DNA from: Sphingomonas hominis
Lineage (GTDB): Bacteria > Pseudomonadota > Alphaproteobacteria > Sphingomonadales > Sphingomonadaceae
DNA: 64,000 nt
NCBI RefSeq assembly: GCF_013328205.1
Contig: NZ_JABULH010000001.1
Coordinates: forward strand, 573,610 to 637,609
Direction: 5' to 3'
Position 1 is the stretch's first letter; each line of letters opens with the position of its first letter. Positions 46,257 to 53,925 of the stretch are shown in pieces. A model generated the notes under the pieces. The model was not told where the DNA came from. It saw only the letters and a list, made by a program, of their open reading frames with translations, and searched no databases. The position numbers and the translations under genes were made by a program.

Positions 46257-46550
46257 TCAGGCGTTCTTCTTCGCCGCCGGCTTAGCGGCCTGCGCGGCGG
46301 GCGGGGCGGCAATGCCCTCACCGGTCGCGCTGGTGTAGCCGCGGTCGTTCACCGTGCTCGGCTTGGTGCCGAACGTGTGCTGGACGCCGGCCCCGCGCGT
46401 GGCGGGCTCTTCGCCCTCCAGCGACAGCGCGCCGGATGCCACCAATGGTGCGGCGTCGGTCTCGGTCATCTCGCGCGTGTCGCCGCGCGCGTAATCCTTG
46501 CCGTCACCGTGCATCGCGCGGTGAACGGTATACGTCTTTTTGTCGGCCAT
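46257..46550 (-). CDS. Small phage protein between capsid and connector
   Basis: 97 residues: KKTYTVHRAMHGDGKDYARGDTREMTETDAAPLVASGALSLEGE, then an Ala/Pro/Lys-rich tail. Proteins of this kind often follow the capsid gene and may be a decoration or minor head protein; the call rests on position. Confidence 0.65.
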   Translation of the reverse strand: MADKKTYTVHRAMHGDGKDYARGDTREMTETDAAPLVASGALSLEGEEPATRGAGVQHTFGTKPSTVNDRGYTSATGEGIAAPPAAQAAKPAAKKNA

Positions 46551-46603
46551 CGTTCGATGCCCCCGAAAGCGAGGGCGGACCCGGCGGCCCGCCCTCGTCA
46601 TGG

Positions 46604-47809
46604 TCACGCGTTGGCGAAGGCGCCGTCGACGAACGCCTCCGGGCGATACACGGTGAGCGCCAGCCGCTCTTCGGCCAGGATGGTCACCATGTTGCGGCGG
46701 AAGTTGTCGCCGTCCTCGGTCGACACCAGCACGCCCGACTGCTCGCGATCGAACAGCTGGGCGCCCATGCGCCATGCACCGACGGTGAACTCGCCCTGCG
46801 TCTGCGCCATCGACGGCACCACCGGCAGGCCCCACAGCGTGGGCGCGATCGTGCCCTGAGGGTTGCCGATGATGTAGCGGCCCTCGCCATCCTTCTGCAT
46901 CTCGATCAACGCCCAGTCGATCGGGTGCAGAACCTGGCCATCGGCCGGGTACAGCGCGAGCGCGACCTGCAGCTGCGCCAGGCGCAGCTTGTCGATCATC
47001 GTCGGCGCCGCAAAGCCCGTCACGCCCGCTGGCAGCGCGTAGTCGGACGCCTGCGGCTTAATGCCCGCAAGGTTCTGACCGGTGCCGTCGCCCTTCAACA
47101 GCTGCACGTCCTCGACGAATGCGAGGCCGTAGCGCAGGCGGTTATCGATCATGGAACGCAGGCCCGGCGCGTCGGCAAGGATCTCGGCCGATGCGAGGAA
47201 CCAGTGCGCGATCTTACGCACCGGCGCATTCTTCAGGTCGAGCTTCAGGGTCGACTCGGGCTTGAGCGTGCCCTCGGCGACCATGCCGGCGTTGTTGGTG
47301 AAGCCGGTCTCCTGCACGTACTCGATCGAGCTCGAGGAGGTCGTGCCGGGCGCAATCAAGCCGCGGATGGTCAGCTGACGATCAGGCAGCATCTGCATCG
47401 GCGACTGGACCCGCTCGGGGCGGACGAGGTCGCCGGCCGAGCCGTTTGCGTCGGTGGTGAGCGACGTGATTGCCTTCACCTCGATGCCGACGTTCTGCCC
47501 CTGACGCACGCCGTTGCCGAATGCGTTCTTGTAGGCATCACTGTCGATGTACTGCTGACCGATCGACTTGACCTCGGTCGGTTCCGAGCCGCGGCGCGCT
47601 GCCTTCTGCTCCAGCTCGTCGAGGCGCGATTTGGCCTCGTTCATGCCGGTCAGCGCCTGGTCGGCGAGTTCCTTGGCGGTGGTGGAGAGCGGGATGCCGC
47701 GTTCGGCTTCGGCCAGCGCCTTCTCGGCAATGGCCTTCAGCTCGTCGTGGCGGCGGTCGAAATTGCCCTTCAGCTCGAGCGCGAGCTCGGCCGGCGTCTT
47801 GTCGGTCAT
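46604..47809 (-). CDS. HK97-family major capsid protein
   Basis: 401 residues. The first ~105 form a charged coiled-coil delta domain (LKAIAEKALAEAERG, EAKSRLDELEQKAARRG) expected to act as an internal scaffold and be removed by the prohead protease. The remainder is the HK97 fold (VRPERVQSPMQMLPDRQLTIRGLIAPGTTSS, GFTNNAGMVAEGTLKPESTL, LWGLPVVPSMAQTQGEFTVGAW). The ATG at 47809 is preceded by a GAAAGGCA ribosome site. Confidence 0.96.
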   Translation of the reverse strand: MTDKTPAELALELKGNFDRRHDELKAIAEKALAEAERGIPLSTTAKELADQALTGMNEAKSRLDELEQKAARRGSEPTEVKSIGQQYIDSDAYKNAFGNGVRQGQNVGIEVKAITSLTTDANGSAGDLVRPERVQSPMQMLPDRQLTIRGLIAPGTTSSSSIEYVQETGFTNNAGMVAEGTLKPESTLKLDLKNAPVRKIAHWFLASAEILADAPGLRSMIDNRLRYGLAFVEDVQLLKGDGTGQNLAGIKPQASDYALPAGVTGFAAPTMIDKLRLAQLQVALALYPADGQVLHPIDWALIEMQKDGEGRYIIGNPQGTIAPTLWGLPVVPSMAQTQGEFTVGAWRMGAQLFDREQSGVLVSTEDGDNFRRNMVTILAEERLALTVYRPEAFVDGAFANA

Positions 47810-47837
47810 GATGTGCCTTTCTGGCAGAGATGAAGGA

Positions 47838-48455
47838 TCAGCCGCGCAGCGCGGTGTAGAACTGCTGCAGCTCGTCGATCGCCTTCGCCTCGGGCTCCCC
47901 CCGAAGATGCGGCGCTGCCTTGGTCGCGATCGCCGCGGCCACGGACTTGGAGAAGCCGCCTGCATCCCGCAGGAACTCCTCGAACTGGCGGACGCTCGGC
48001 AGTTCGCCGCCGCCCAGAATGTCTTTGATGCTGAGGATGCGCGTGCGGTTGTGCATCGGCACGGTCACCAGCGAGATCTCGTGCAGCCCCACCTCGAGCA
48101 GGTGCCGAGCCTTGCCCTCCAGCCGATGCTTCTTCGTGATGAAGCCCATCGACAGCCCAGTGATTACGCCAAGTTTCACATCCTGCCGCGCTTCGCGGGC
48201 AAGCGTATTGGCAGAGAACTGGCCCTTTACGCGTAGGCCGTCCGGCTGATCGGTGAACTCCGTCCACACGCCGACCGGCTTCTTGCGGTCGTGATGCAGC
48301 AGCATTGGAATGCTCTTGCGCCCTTCCAGCTGGACGGCGCCACGCGCGACAATGTCGTTGCCATGATCGATGTCGCCGTAGCCGACCGCCAGACCCTCGA
48401 TGTTGCCGTCGTCGTCGAGCGCCTTGGCGTCGAGAACGATGTCGAGTTCTTCCAT
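47838..48455 (-). CDS. HK97-type prohead protease
   Basis: 205 residues, S78-like serine protease that matures the prohead. Seen: IEGLAVGYGDIDHGNDIVARGA, the His motif MLLHHDRKKPVGVW, the Ser motif VITGLSMGF and the acidic VGLHEISLVTVPMH. All three catalytic-type positions are present. It lies between portal and capsid as in other HK97-like modules. Confidence 0.94.
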   Translation of the reverse strand: MEELDIVLDAKALDDDGNIEGLAVGYGDIDHGNDIVARGAVQLEGRKSIPMLLHHDRKKPVGVWTEFTDQPDGLRVKGQFSANTLAREARQDVKLGVITGLSMGFITKKHRLEGKARHLLEVGLHEISLVTVPMHNRTRILSIKDILGGGELPSVRQFEEFLRDAGGFSKSVAAAIATKAAPHLRGEPEAKAIDELQQFYTALRG

Positions 48456-48457
48456 CG

Positions 48458-49750
48458 TCAGACCTCCGCGGGCTGCTGCCCGGCATCCGTGATCGGCACG
48501 TCCTGCATCTGCTTGTAGAGCACGTTGCCGCCCTCGACGGGTGGCAGTCCCTCCAGCGCGCGAACCTCGTTGACGGTCATGAACGGCCGCATCTTGGTGT
48601 AGAAATCGGCGCGGCCAGTGCTGTCCGCGCGCAGGAACGCCTCGACGTTGAACCGGATCGACACGCCCGCCTTGCGATCGGCGCGTGACAGCAACTGCTT
48701 GGTCACCGCGCCCTCGATGCGCTTCAGCCGCTTGCGCATCTTGAACTTCAGCACCGACAGCGTCTGATCGGCGATGCTGGAACCGAGCGTCGTGTTGCCG
48801 ACGGTCTGACCGACGAGGTGCGGGTCGACCTCGAACACGCGGCAGACCTCCTCAACCGAGAAGCGCCGGCTCTCCAGCATCTCGGCGTCTTTCGGGTCGA
48901 TCGAAAGCTGCTCCCACTTCATGCCCGCATCGAGCAGCATCGGGCGGCCTGCGGTCGCGGCGCCGACGAACTTGTCCTGAAGCAACTGCTCGGCTTCGTT
49001 GCGCTGATCGCGGGTCAGAACCTTGTCGACCGACATGACACCGGAGGTGCGGACGCCGTTCGCGAACATCGTGGTGGCGGCGCGGTCCGCCGCGATCGCC
49101 GACGCGAAGGACTGCCGGCAGGCCGCGAGCGGGGAAACGCCGCCGAGAGCGCCGCCGCCGAAGCCGCGGATATGCAGCATGTCGCCCTGGTGGACTAAGT
49201 GTTCGCCGCTGCCATCAGTCCACCGATATTCTAGCTCGCCGGCGCCGTTGCGAGTGACCCGCATCAAGTCAGGCGGGATCGGTGCCAGCGACACGATGAA
49301 GCCATCATCACGCCGCACGATCTCGGCATAGGCGTTGCCGCGCAGCTCGATGCTGGCGACGATGAACTCCCAGAAGTCGAACGCTGACTGGTCGTAGTTC
49401 GGGCTGTCGTGCAGCAGCCAGTAAAGCGGGTGCTGATCGTCATCGACCGCAACGCCGCCCGGCCCCTTGCGCTGGACCGCGCAGGGCAGGGAAGCGATGT
49501 TGCCGGCCCAGAAGCTGACGCACGCCCAGGTGGCGGATAGCCCGTGCGCGGCGCTGAGCACGCCAGCGCTGGTGTCGTTATACCGCTCGAGTGTGACCTT
49601 GTTCGTGCGGAAGTTGTCAGCGTCTTGCTGGCCAGGCGCGACCGGGCTGGTCAGCGACAGCACCGACTTCGCTTCGATCGGGAGGCCGCGCGATGCGAGC
49701 GACCGCACCTCGGCTTCTGCGGCGCGGCGCGACAGTTGGTAGCCGCTCAT
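48458..49750 (-). CDS. Phage portal protein (HK97 family)
   Basis: 430 residues forming the dodecameric ring through which DNA enters. Typical blocks: LSATWACVSFWAGNIASLPCAVQ, HPLYWLLHDSPNYDQSAFDFWEFIVASIELRGNAYAEI, RFSVEEVCRVFEVDPHLVGQTVGNTTLGSSI and the end MRPFMTVNEVRALEGLPPVEGG. ATG 49750 overlaps the terminase stop (ATGA). Confidence 0.96.
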   Translation of the reverse strand: MSGYQLSRRAAEAEVRSLASRGLPIEAKSVLSLTSPVAPGQQDADNFRTNKVTLERYNDTSAGVLSAAHGLSATWACVSFWAGNIASLPCAVQRKGPGGVAVDDDQHPLYWLLHDSPNYDQSAFDFWEFIVASIELRGNAYAEIVRRDDGFIVSLAPIPPDLMRVTRNGAGELEYRWTDGSGEHLVHQGDMLHIRGFGGGALGGVSPLAACRQSFASAIAADRAATTMFANGVRTSGVMSVDKVLTRDQRNEAEQLLQDKFVGAATAGRPMLLDAGMKWEQLSIDPKDAEMLESRRFSVEEVCRVFEVDPHLVGQTVGNTTLGSSIADQTLSVLKFKMRKRLKRIEGAVTKQLLSRADRKAGVSIRFNVEAFLRADSTGRADFYTKMRPFMTVNEVRALEGLPPVEGGNVLYKQMQDVPITDAGQQPAEV

Positions 49751-51555
49751 GCGCGCAGGCTCGCGAGCCAGTCGTCGACACCATCGTCCTCGACCGGCAG
49801 CAACATCGGAGCGGTAGCGTTGATCATGCCGTCCACTCCGTCGATCTTGTTCGGGCTGTTCGGCGTCTGCTTCTTGGGCAGGATGCTGCCGTCGACACGG
49901 CGCTCGACGACCGCATTCCCGATCATCCACGTCATCACCGGGTTGCCGTCATGACGCAGCCGCGCAGGCCCCGCCTTCACGCGCGCCTCGATCGCCTTTG
50001 CCGGGTCGGTCACGTTGCGAGCGTTCTTCGCCAGCTGCACCGCAAAGGCCTCGCCGCCGTCGCCCAGATCCTCATTCAACCGGCTGGCCATCGCGAGACC
50101 GCTGTTCCACTGGTCGAACGTCGCGCGGCGCACGGCCAGCCTGTCCTTCAGCCCTCGGATCTTCGCCTCGATCACGCGGTGGTCAATGAAGTCGCCGGGC
50201 GTGGTGGTCAGGTGTCCTTCCGCGGCCCAGCGCGCGTACATGTCGGTGACCTGCTTCAGGCTGTTGTCCTGGCTCTGCAGCCGGGCTTCCGGCACGAAGA
50301 ACCACGGCTTCACCAGCAGCCGCCCGTCGGCGTCTTCCGCCGCCAGCACGACCGCAGACAGATCGTCGACGTTCGAGAGATCGCCGCCGATGTAGCAGTC
50401 GAGCCCGGCGAAATCGTCGAGCGTCAGGGCAGGGTCGGCGCAGATCGCCCACTGCGTCACGTTCAGCCAGGCCGAGGCGGCGCCCAACCAGATATTCAGG
50501 TGCTTAGTCTTGAACTCGCCCTCGGCTGCGGGGCTCGCCTGCGCCTCGATCGCGCGCTTGGCGACTTCGTCGCGGAGCGGGCGGGATGCTTCCAGCAGCG
50601 GGTTGGCCTTGATCCACTTGGCCGGATCGTACGGGTCGTCACCCTCTTTGCGCTCGTCGTCGTAATCCTCGGCGCGGTCGAGCGTGAAGATGATCCCGAA
50701 CATGTGCTCGGCGATCACCGAGCGCTCCAGCACCTTCGTCGCAAGCGTGCGCTGCTCGTAGCAGACGCCGTGCAGGTTGAAGCCCGCGGTCGTGATGATC
50801 CACATCAGCGGGTTGCGCCGCGCGCCGAACGCCGAGTTCATGACGTCGAAGAGACCGCGGTCGCTGTGCGCGTGCAGCTCGTCCATCGTGACCAGGTGCG
50901 GATTGTGCCCGTCTTGGCTCTTCGCCTTCGCGTGCATCGGCTGCATGTAGCCGCCGTTGTCCGAGCAGGTGATCGACTTGGCCCAGGGTATCAGCCCGAA
51001 CGCTTCCTGCAGCGCGGGCATCTTCTCGACCATCCGCTTGGCCGGGTGGAAAACCTTCTTCGCCTGATCAAACGTCGTTGCCGCGGTTAGCACCTGCGGG
51101 CCGGGTTCCTCCTCGCAGGCGAGGCAGTATAGCGAGATGAGCGCCGTCTTGGTCGACTTCGCGTTCTTGCGCGCCACCTCCTCGTACACCGAGGTAAACC
51201 GCCGCCCGCCGGTCTCGTGCCTTCGCCAGCCGAACACCATCGCGAGCACGAAGATCTGAAACGGCTCGAGCGTGATGGTCGGCGTATCCCACACGCCTTC
51301 GACGTGCGGCAGTTTCTCGGCGAAATCGCAGACGTCGTTCGCGTGCCACGGGTCGAAATAGTAGCCCCAAGCCTTGTCACGCGCGCGCTTCAGGTCGTCG
51401 AGGTGACGCTGCGCGGCGAGGCGGACCCATTTGCAATGGCGCGCCTGCACGCGGTCGGCAGCGGCGGCCTTGGCATATGCCAGCGCGACCGCGGTGTAAT
51501 CTCTAGCGTGCCCGGTGTCCGTTGCGGGCGAACGGGTTGCCCGGCTTGCCGCCAT
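49747..51555 (-). CDS. Terminase large subunit
   Basis: 602 residues: DNA-packaging ATPase and nuclease. The ATPase has ITLEPFQIFVLAMVFGW, a Walker A-like RKNAKSTKTAL and Walker B LVTMDELHAHSD. The nuclease part has the acidic CYIGGDLSNVDDLSAVV and later Asp residues. ATG 51555 was chosen because GGAGG lies 8 bases upstream; ATG 51573 would add six residues. It overlaps the small-subunit gene by about 50 bases. Confidence 0.95.
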   Translation of the reverse strand: MAASRATRSPATDTGHARDYTAVALAYAKAAAADRVQARHCKWVRLAAQRHLDDLKRARDKAWGYYFDPWHANDVCDFAEKLPHVEGVWDTPTITLEPFQIFVLAMVFGWRRHETGGRRFTSVYEEVARKNAKSTKTALISLYCLACEEEPGPQVLTAATTFDQAKKVFHPAKRMVEKMPALQEAFGLIPWAKSITCSDNGGYMQPMHAKAKSQDGHNPHLVTMDELHAHSDRGLFDVMNSAFGARRNPLMWIITTAGFNLHGVCYEQRTLATKVLERSVIAEHMFGIIFTLDRAEDYDDERKEGDDPYDPAKWIKANPLLEASRPLRDEVAKRAIEAQASPAAEGEFKTKHLNIWLGAASAWLNVTQWAICADPALTLDDFAGLDCYIGGDLSNVDDLSAVVLAAEDADGRLLVKPWFFVPEARLQSQDNSLKQVTDMYARWAAEGHLTTTPGDFIDHRVIEAKIRGLKDRLAVRRATFDQWNSGLAMASRLNEDLGDGGEAFAVQLAKNARNVTDPAKAIEARVKAGPARLRHDGNPVMTWMIGNAVVERRVDGSILPKKQTPNSPNKIDGVDGMINATAPMLLPVEDDGVDDWLASLRA

Positions 51556-51925
51556 TTGCGTCACCTCCGGCACTGCCGACGCGGCTCTTCGGGCCGGCGA
51601 TTCGAAGCAGCTCTTCGTGCTGGCGCAGCACCGTCAGGTACGCGGCGGGGGGCGGCTCGCCACCGGCGTTGAAGGCTTTGCGGACCAGCGCCTCAAGCGA
51701 GCAGTACCGCGCCAGAATCGCGCTATCGACCTCGGACACGCCAGCGGCCATCACTCGGCCGATCACCTCATGCCACACGTCGATCGCTTCCGCGGTCATG
51801 TAGTCGGGTGCGATCGGCGGATCGCCGGGGACGACAAGCTCGGTCTTCAGCCCATCACGGACTGGCTGGAGGGTGCCGCGCGCCGCCTTTGCTGACGGCG
51901 TGTCAGGCTTGGGGCCGCGCTTCAT
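51503..51925 (-). CDS. Terminase small subunit (P27 family)
   Basis: 140 residues: MKRGPKPDTPSAKAARGTLQP, PDYMTAEAIDVWHEVIGRVMAAGVSEVDSAILARYCSLEALV, then a helical end AYLTVLRQHEELLRIAG. This matches P27-type small terminases that recognise the packaging site. It is followed by the large subunit with overlapping frames. Confidence 0.93.
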   Translation of the reverse strand: MKRGPKPDTPSAKAARGTLQPVRDGLKTELVVPGDPPIAPDYMTAEAIDVWHEVIGRVMAAGVSEVDSAILARYCSLEALVRKAFNAGGEPPPAAYLTVLRQHEELLRIAGPKSRVGSAGGDANGGKPGNPFARNGHRAR

Positions 51926-52005
51926 CGAGGTCTCCGCAATTTATCTCGACCCGAAAGTTTAATTCGCACGCGCGAAAAAAGAGGTTGGGCGTCGGTGTCC
52001 GTAGG

Positions 52006-52329
52006 TCAGGCCCTGGACTTTCGACCCACCCCCCGCGTCTGCGCCGCGGCGCGCTCGGCCTTCGACTTGGCGTCATGGCAGGGGGTGCAGAGGGGTTGCT
52101 TGTTGCTCCGGTCATCACTGCCGCCCTCTGACAAGGGCACGATGTGGTCGACGACGGTAGCGGCGGTCACTCGACCAGCTTTGACGCACGTGCGGCACAG
52201 TGGCTCGTCGCTCAGGATGCTGCGGCGATCCGCGACACCAGCGCGACCACGTAGGCGAGGGCTCGGCTTGCTATGCGCCCAGGCCTTGCGCGGCTTCGGC
52301 TTAATTAGTGAGGGCGGGCGGCTTGGCAT
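52006..52329 (-). CDS. HNH endonuclease
   Basis: 107 residues with zinc-binding pairs and the HNH core: CRTCVKAGR, VVDHIVPLSEGGSDDRSNKQPLCTPCHDAKS. The N-terminus is basic (PKPRKAWAHSKPSPRLRG). In HK97-like phages an HNH nuclease next to the terminase is needed for specific packaging cuts. ATG 52329 was chosen because the extension to 52407 is not family-like. A 20-bp exact repeat overlaps its start (see 56.7 kb). Confidence 0.92.
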   Translation of the reverse strand: MPSRPPSLIKPKPRKAWAHSKPSPRLRGRAGVADRRSILSDEPLCRTCVKAGRVTAATVVDHIVPLSEGGSDDRSNKQPLCTPCHDAKSKAERAAAQTRGVGRKSRA

Positions 52330-52422
52330 CACGCACCCCGAAACGAAGCAACGAAAATAAACATGCGCTGCCAGCGATGTCACAGCGATCAACGGCTTGC
52401 GACGCAACCACCATCGTGAAAG
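52312..52422 (+). pseudogene. Truncated relative of the small CxxC protein at 56.67 kb
   Basis: This plus-strand frame reads WHHAPRNEATK, then CQRCHSDQRLATQPPS and a stop. The gene at 56674-56835 ends WYHAPRNEK...CTSCSSPAVLASVPRRPVS. Here no start codon precedes the conserved part and the frame overlaps the HNH gene start, so it looks like a leftover 3' end. Confidence 0.4.
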
Positions 52423-52460
52423 CTTCCTCTTAGCCGGGTCGTCCGGTCACGGAGAGAAGC

Positions 52461-52706
52461 ATGAAGAGCTATAAGAACGTCGCCTTGGCCGCTCTCGGAG
52501 CAGCTGCCGCGCTCCTTACTACGGCTACTCCCTCGATCGCGCAGCAGCGCTGGTGTGAGAATAAACCGCTCTATGACGACGATCGTGATGTCGGATGCGG
52601 GTATGAAGGTGAGGATCCGACCTTCAAGGCAATCATCGCTGGCGAAGACGCCGATCAGGAGACACGCACCGACAGCGCCGCGGTTGCTGCTGAGCCGCAG
52701 GCCTGA
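52461..52706 (+). CDS. Small secreted protein
   Basis: 81 residues: signal peptide (MKSYKNVALAALGAAAALLTTATPSIAQ) and a short acidic mature part with two Cys (RWCENKPLYDDDRDVGCGYEGEDPTF). GGAGAG lies 8 bases upstream of the ATG. It has its own hairpin terminator and runs against the late genes, so it is probably expressed in the lysogen. Confidence 0.65.
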   Translation: MKSYKNVALAALGAAAALLTTATPSIAQQRWCENKPLYDDDRDVGCGYEGEDPTFKAIIAGEDADQETRTDSAAVAAEPQA

Positions 52707-52712
52707 AAAGCG

Positions 52713-52737
52713 AGAGGGGCCTAGCCGCCCCTCTTTG
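52713..52737 (+). terminator. Hairpin terminator of the small secreted protein gene
   Basis: AGAGGGGC pairs with GCCCCTCT around a CTAGCC loop, followed by TTT-like sequence, 7 bases after the stop codon. Confidence 0.65.
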
Positions 52738-52834
52738 CACCCTAGGTTGTAGACGAGCTCTGCCAATATAGCCGGGGCAGTGGACACCCGATCGCCGCAG
52801 CGCGTTACCCTCTCCCTAAACCAAGGAGAGCGAC

Positions 52835-52972
52835 ATGACCGACCACAAGAAGAAGGGCGACTTCGAGAAGAACGGCAAGGACGATGTCGGCGGCAACACC
52901 AAGCAGGACAACAGCCAGAACACCGACGGCAAGGACAACAACCAGAACGCCGGGCATGGCGGTCACAAGTAA
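52835..52972 (+). CDS. 45-residue hydrophilic, Asn/Gly/Lys/Asp-rich protein
   Basis: MTDHKKKGDFEKNGKDDVGG then NTKQDNSQNTDGKDNNQN. It has no hydrophobic residues to speak of, so it is probably disordered. A strong AAGGAGAG ribosome site precedes it. Two other hydrophilic small proteins (59657-59863 and 59889-60077) lie in the same element. Stress-protein-like hydrophilins have similar composition, but that is only a resemblance. Confidence 0.6.
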   Translation: MTDHKKKGDFEKNGKDDVGGNTKQDNSQNTDGKDNNQNAGHGGHK

Positions 52973-53033
52973 AGATCGGCCGGGGCCGCGCTCAGCAAGC
53001 GCGGTTACCGCGTGGAAAGATGAACGTGAGGCT

Positions 53034-53183
53034 CTACCGCGTCCGATCCAGCAACATGGTCAACCGTGCGTCGATCGCTGATGACAGGTGGCAAGCGCAT
53101 AGCGAAGCACCTTCACCGTCTTGGTCCAGCTTAGCTAGTGCGTTCATCAGGTCGGCGAGGATGGGGTCAGACGTGTGCAGCAC
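53034..53183 (-). CDS. Small helical protein related in pattern to the one at 28.7 kb
   Basis: 49 residues from GTG 53183: VLHTSDPILADLMNALAKLD, then HLSSAIDARLTMLLDRTR. The DLMxxALAxLD and HL-SAI pattern resembles the 60-residue protein at 28703-28885. No ribosome site is evident; ATG 53141 would shorten it. Between 53184 and 53386 I see only the repeat at 53272. Confidence 0.4.
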   Translation of the reverse strand: MLHTSDPILADLMNALAKLDQDGEGASLCACHLSSAIDARLTMLLDRTR

Positions 53184-53271
53184 CAGATCGGGGTATAAGC
53201 GCAGCAGCTAACATAGGTTTAAAAACGAGTGTCTTTGCGCCGAAGCTGAGACTGCAGCGCACCCTGAAGCG

Positions 53272-53346
53272 AAGAAGAGCCGCAACCCTGCTGGGCGCGA
53301 CTCTTCGATCTATGCATGTGGATGCCTCAAACGGACGGTAAGGTCA
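53272..53346 (+). repeat. Imperfect direct repeat, left copy
   Basis: About 75 bases starting aagaagagccgc and containing TGCTGGG and CTCTTCGATCT. It matches 57335-57408 at roughly three quarters of positions. In the right copy the first half folds into a perfect 8-bp hairpin; in this copy the stem has a mismatch. Confidence 0.6.
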
Positions 53347-53386
53347 AGGCCTATCGGTTTGTTACATCACGCACAGCAGATACAAC

Positions 53387-53408
53387 AAAGGGGACCAAAG
53401 TCCCCCTT
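53387..53408 (-). terminator. Terminator of the small DSN-tail protein gene
   Basis: GGGGAC pairs with GTCCCC around CAAA. On the minus strand it is followed by TTTGTTG. It lies about 60 bases beyond the stop at 53465. Confidence 0.65.
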
Positions 53409-53464
53409 GCGACTATCTGTCTGCCGCGGCGCCAAGCAAAAGGAGTTACGCGGCAGATCGATAA

Positions 53465-53698
53465 TTAGTTGCTGTCCGGCTCGTCGTCGCTGTCGGCAAC
53501 CACGACGATGCCCGCAATCACGGCAGCAGCCGCGATGATCGCGACGATGAAGCCGCCACCAGCAAGCTCGTTCTTCTTAGCCGACGGCGCAGCAGCGCGT
53601 GACACCGACAACGACGAAGCAGCGTTCATGGGAGCTGCGGCAACCGGAGCTGCAACCAGAGCGCTAGCGGCAGCGGCCGTCAGAAGCTTCGAAATCAT
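53465..53698 (-). CDS. Small exported/anchored protein with acidic DSN tail (prophage copy)
   Basis: 77 residues: signal peptide (MISKLLTAAAASALVAAPVAA), a short linker with SLSVSRAAAPSAKKNELAGG, a second hydrophobic helix (FIVAIIAAAAVIAGIVVVA) and the tail DSDDEPDSN. The chromosomal protein at 25250-25492 shares the order of parts, the LSV...AP-AK..EL-GG block and the DSN end. AAGGA lies 10 bases upstream. It is the first gene left of the HD-GYP gene and shares its strand. Confidence 0.75.
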   Translation of the reverse strand: MISKLLTAAAASALVAAPVAAAPMNAASSLSVSRAAAPSAKKNELAGGGFIVAIIAAAAVIAGIVVVADSDDEPDSN

Positions 53699-53925
53699 GA
53701 GGTGTCCTTCTTGTTTGAGCCCGAGCCATACTGCAATGCAGCAAGATTGTAAACGATCCGTAAAGGCTGCAGGAATCGTATGCCGAATGTCTGATTTGGT
53801 GGAAGCCCCACGGGCGGCTTTGGAGCAGCCGCACAGTTTTATGCCCGTTCTTTCATCTAGCGCTCAAGACCGGGATCCAGTTTGACCGGGCAACGCACTT
53901 GGTCGTACCCGCGACCCTTGCCGCG

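Noticed and set aside
46436-47833. 465-codon plus-strand frame under the capsid gene
   Set aside because: Antisense shadow of the HK97 major capsid gene.
37341-51925. Gene transfer agent instead of a prophage
   Set aside because: Primase, helicase, HNH nuclease, P27-type small terminase and a tRNA integration scar are features of a replicating, integrating phage.
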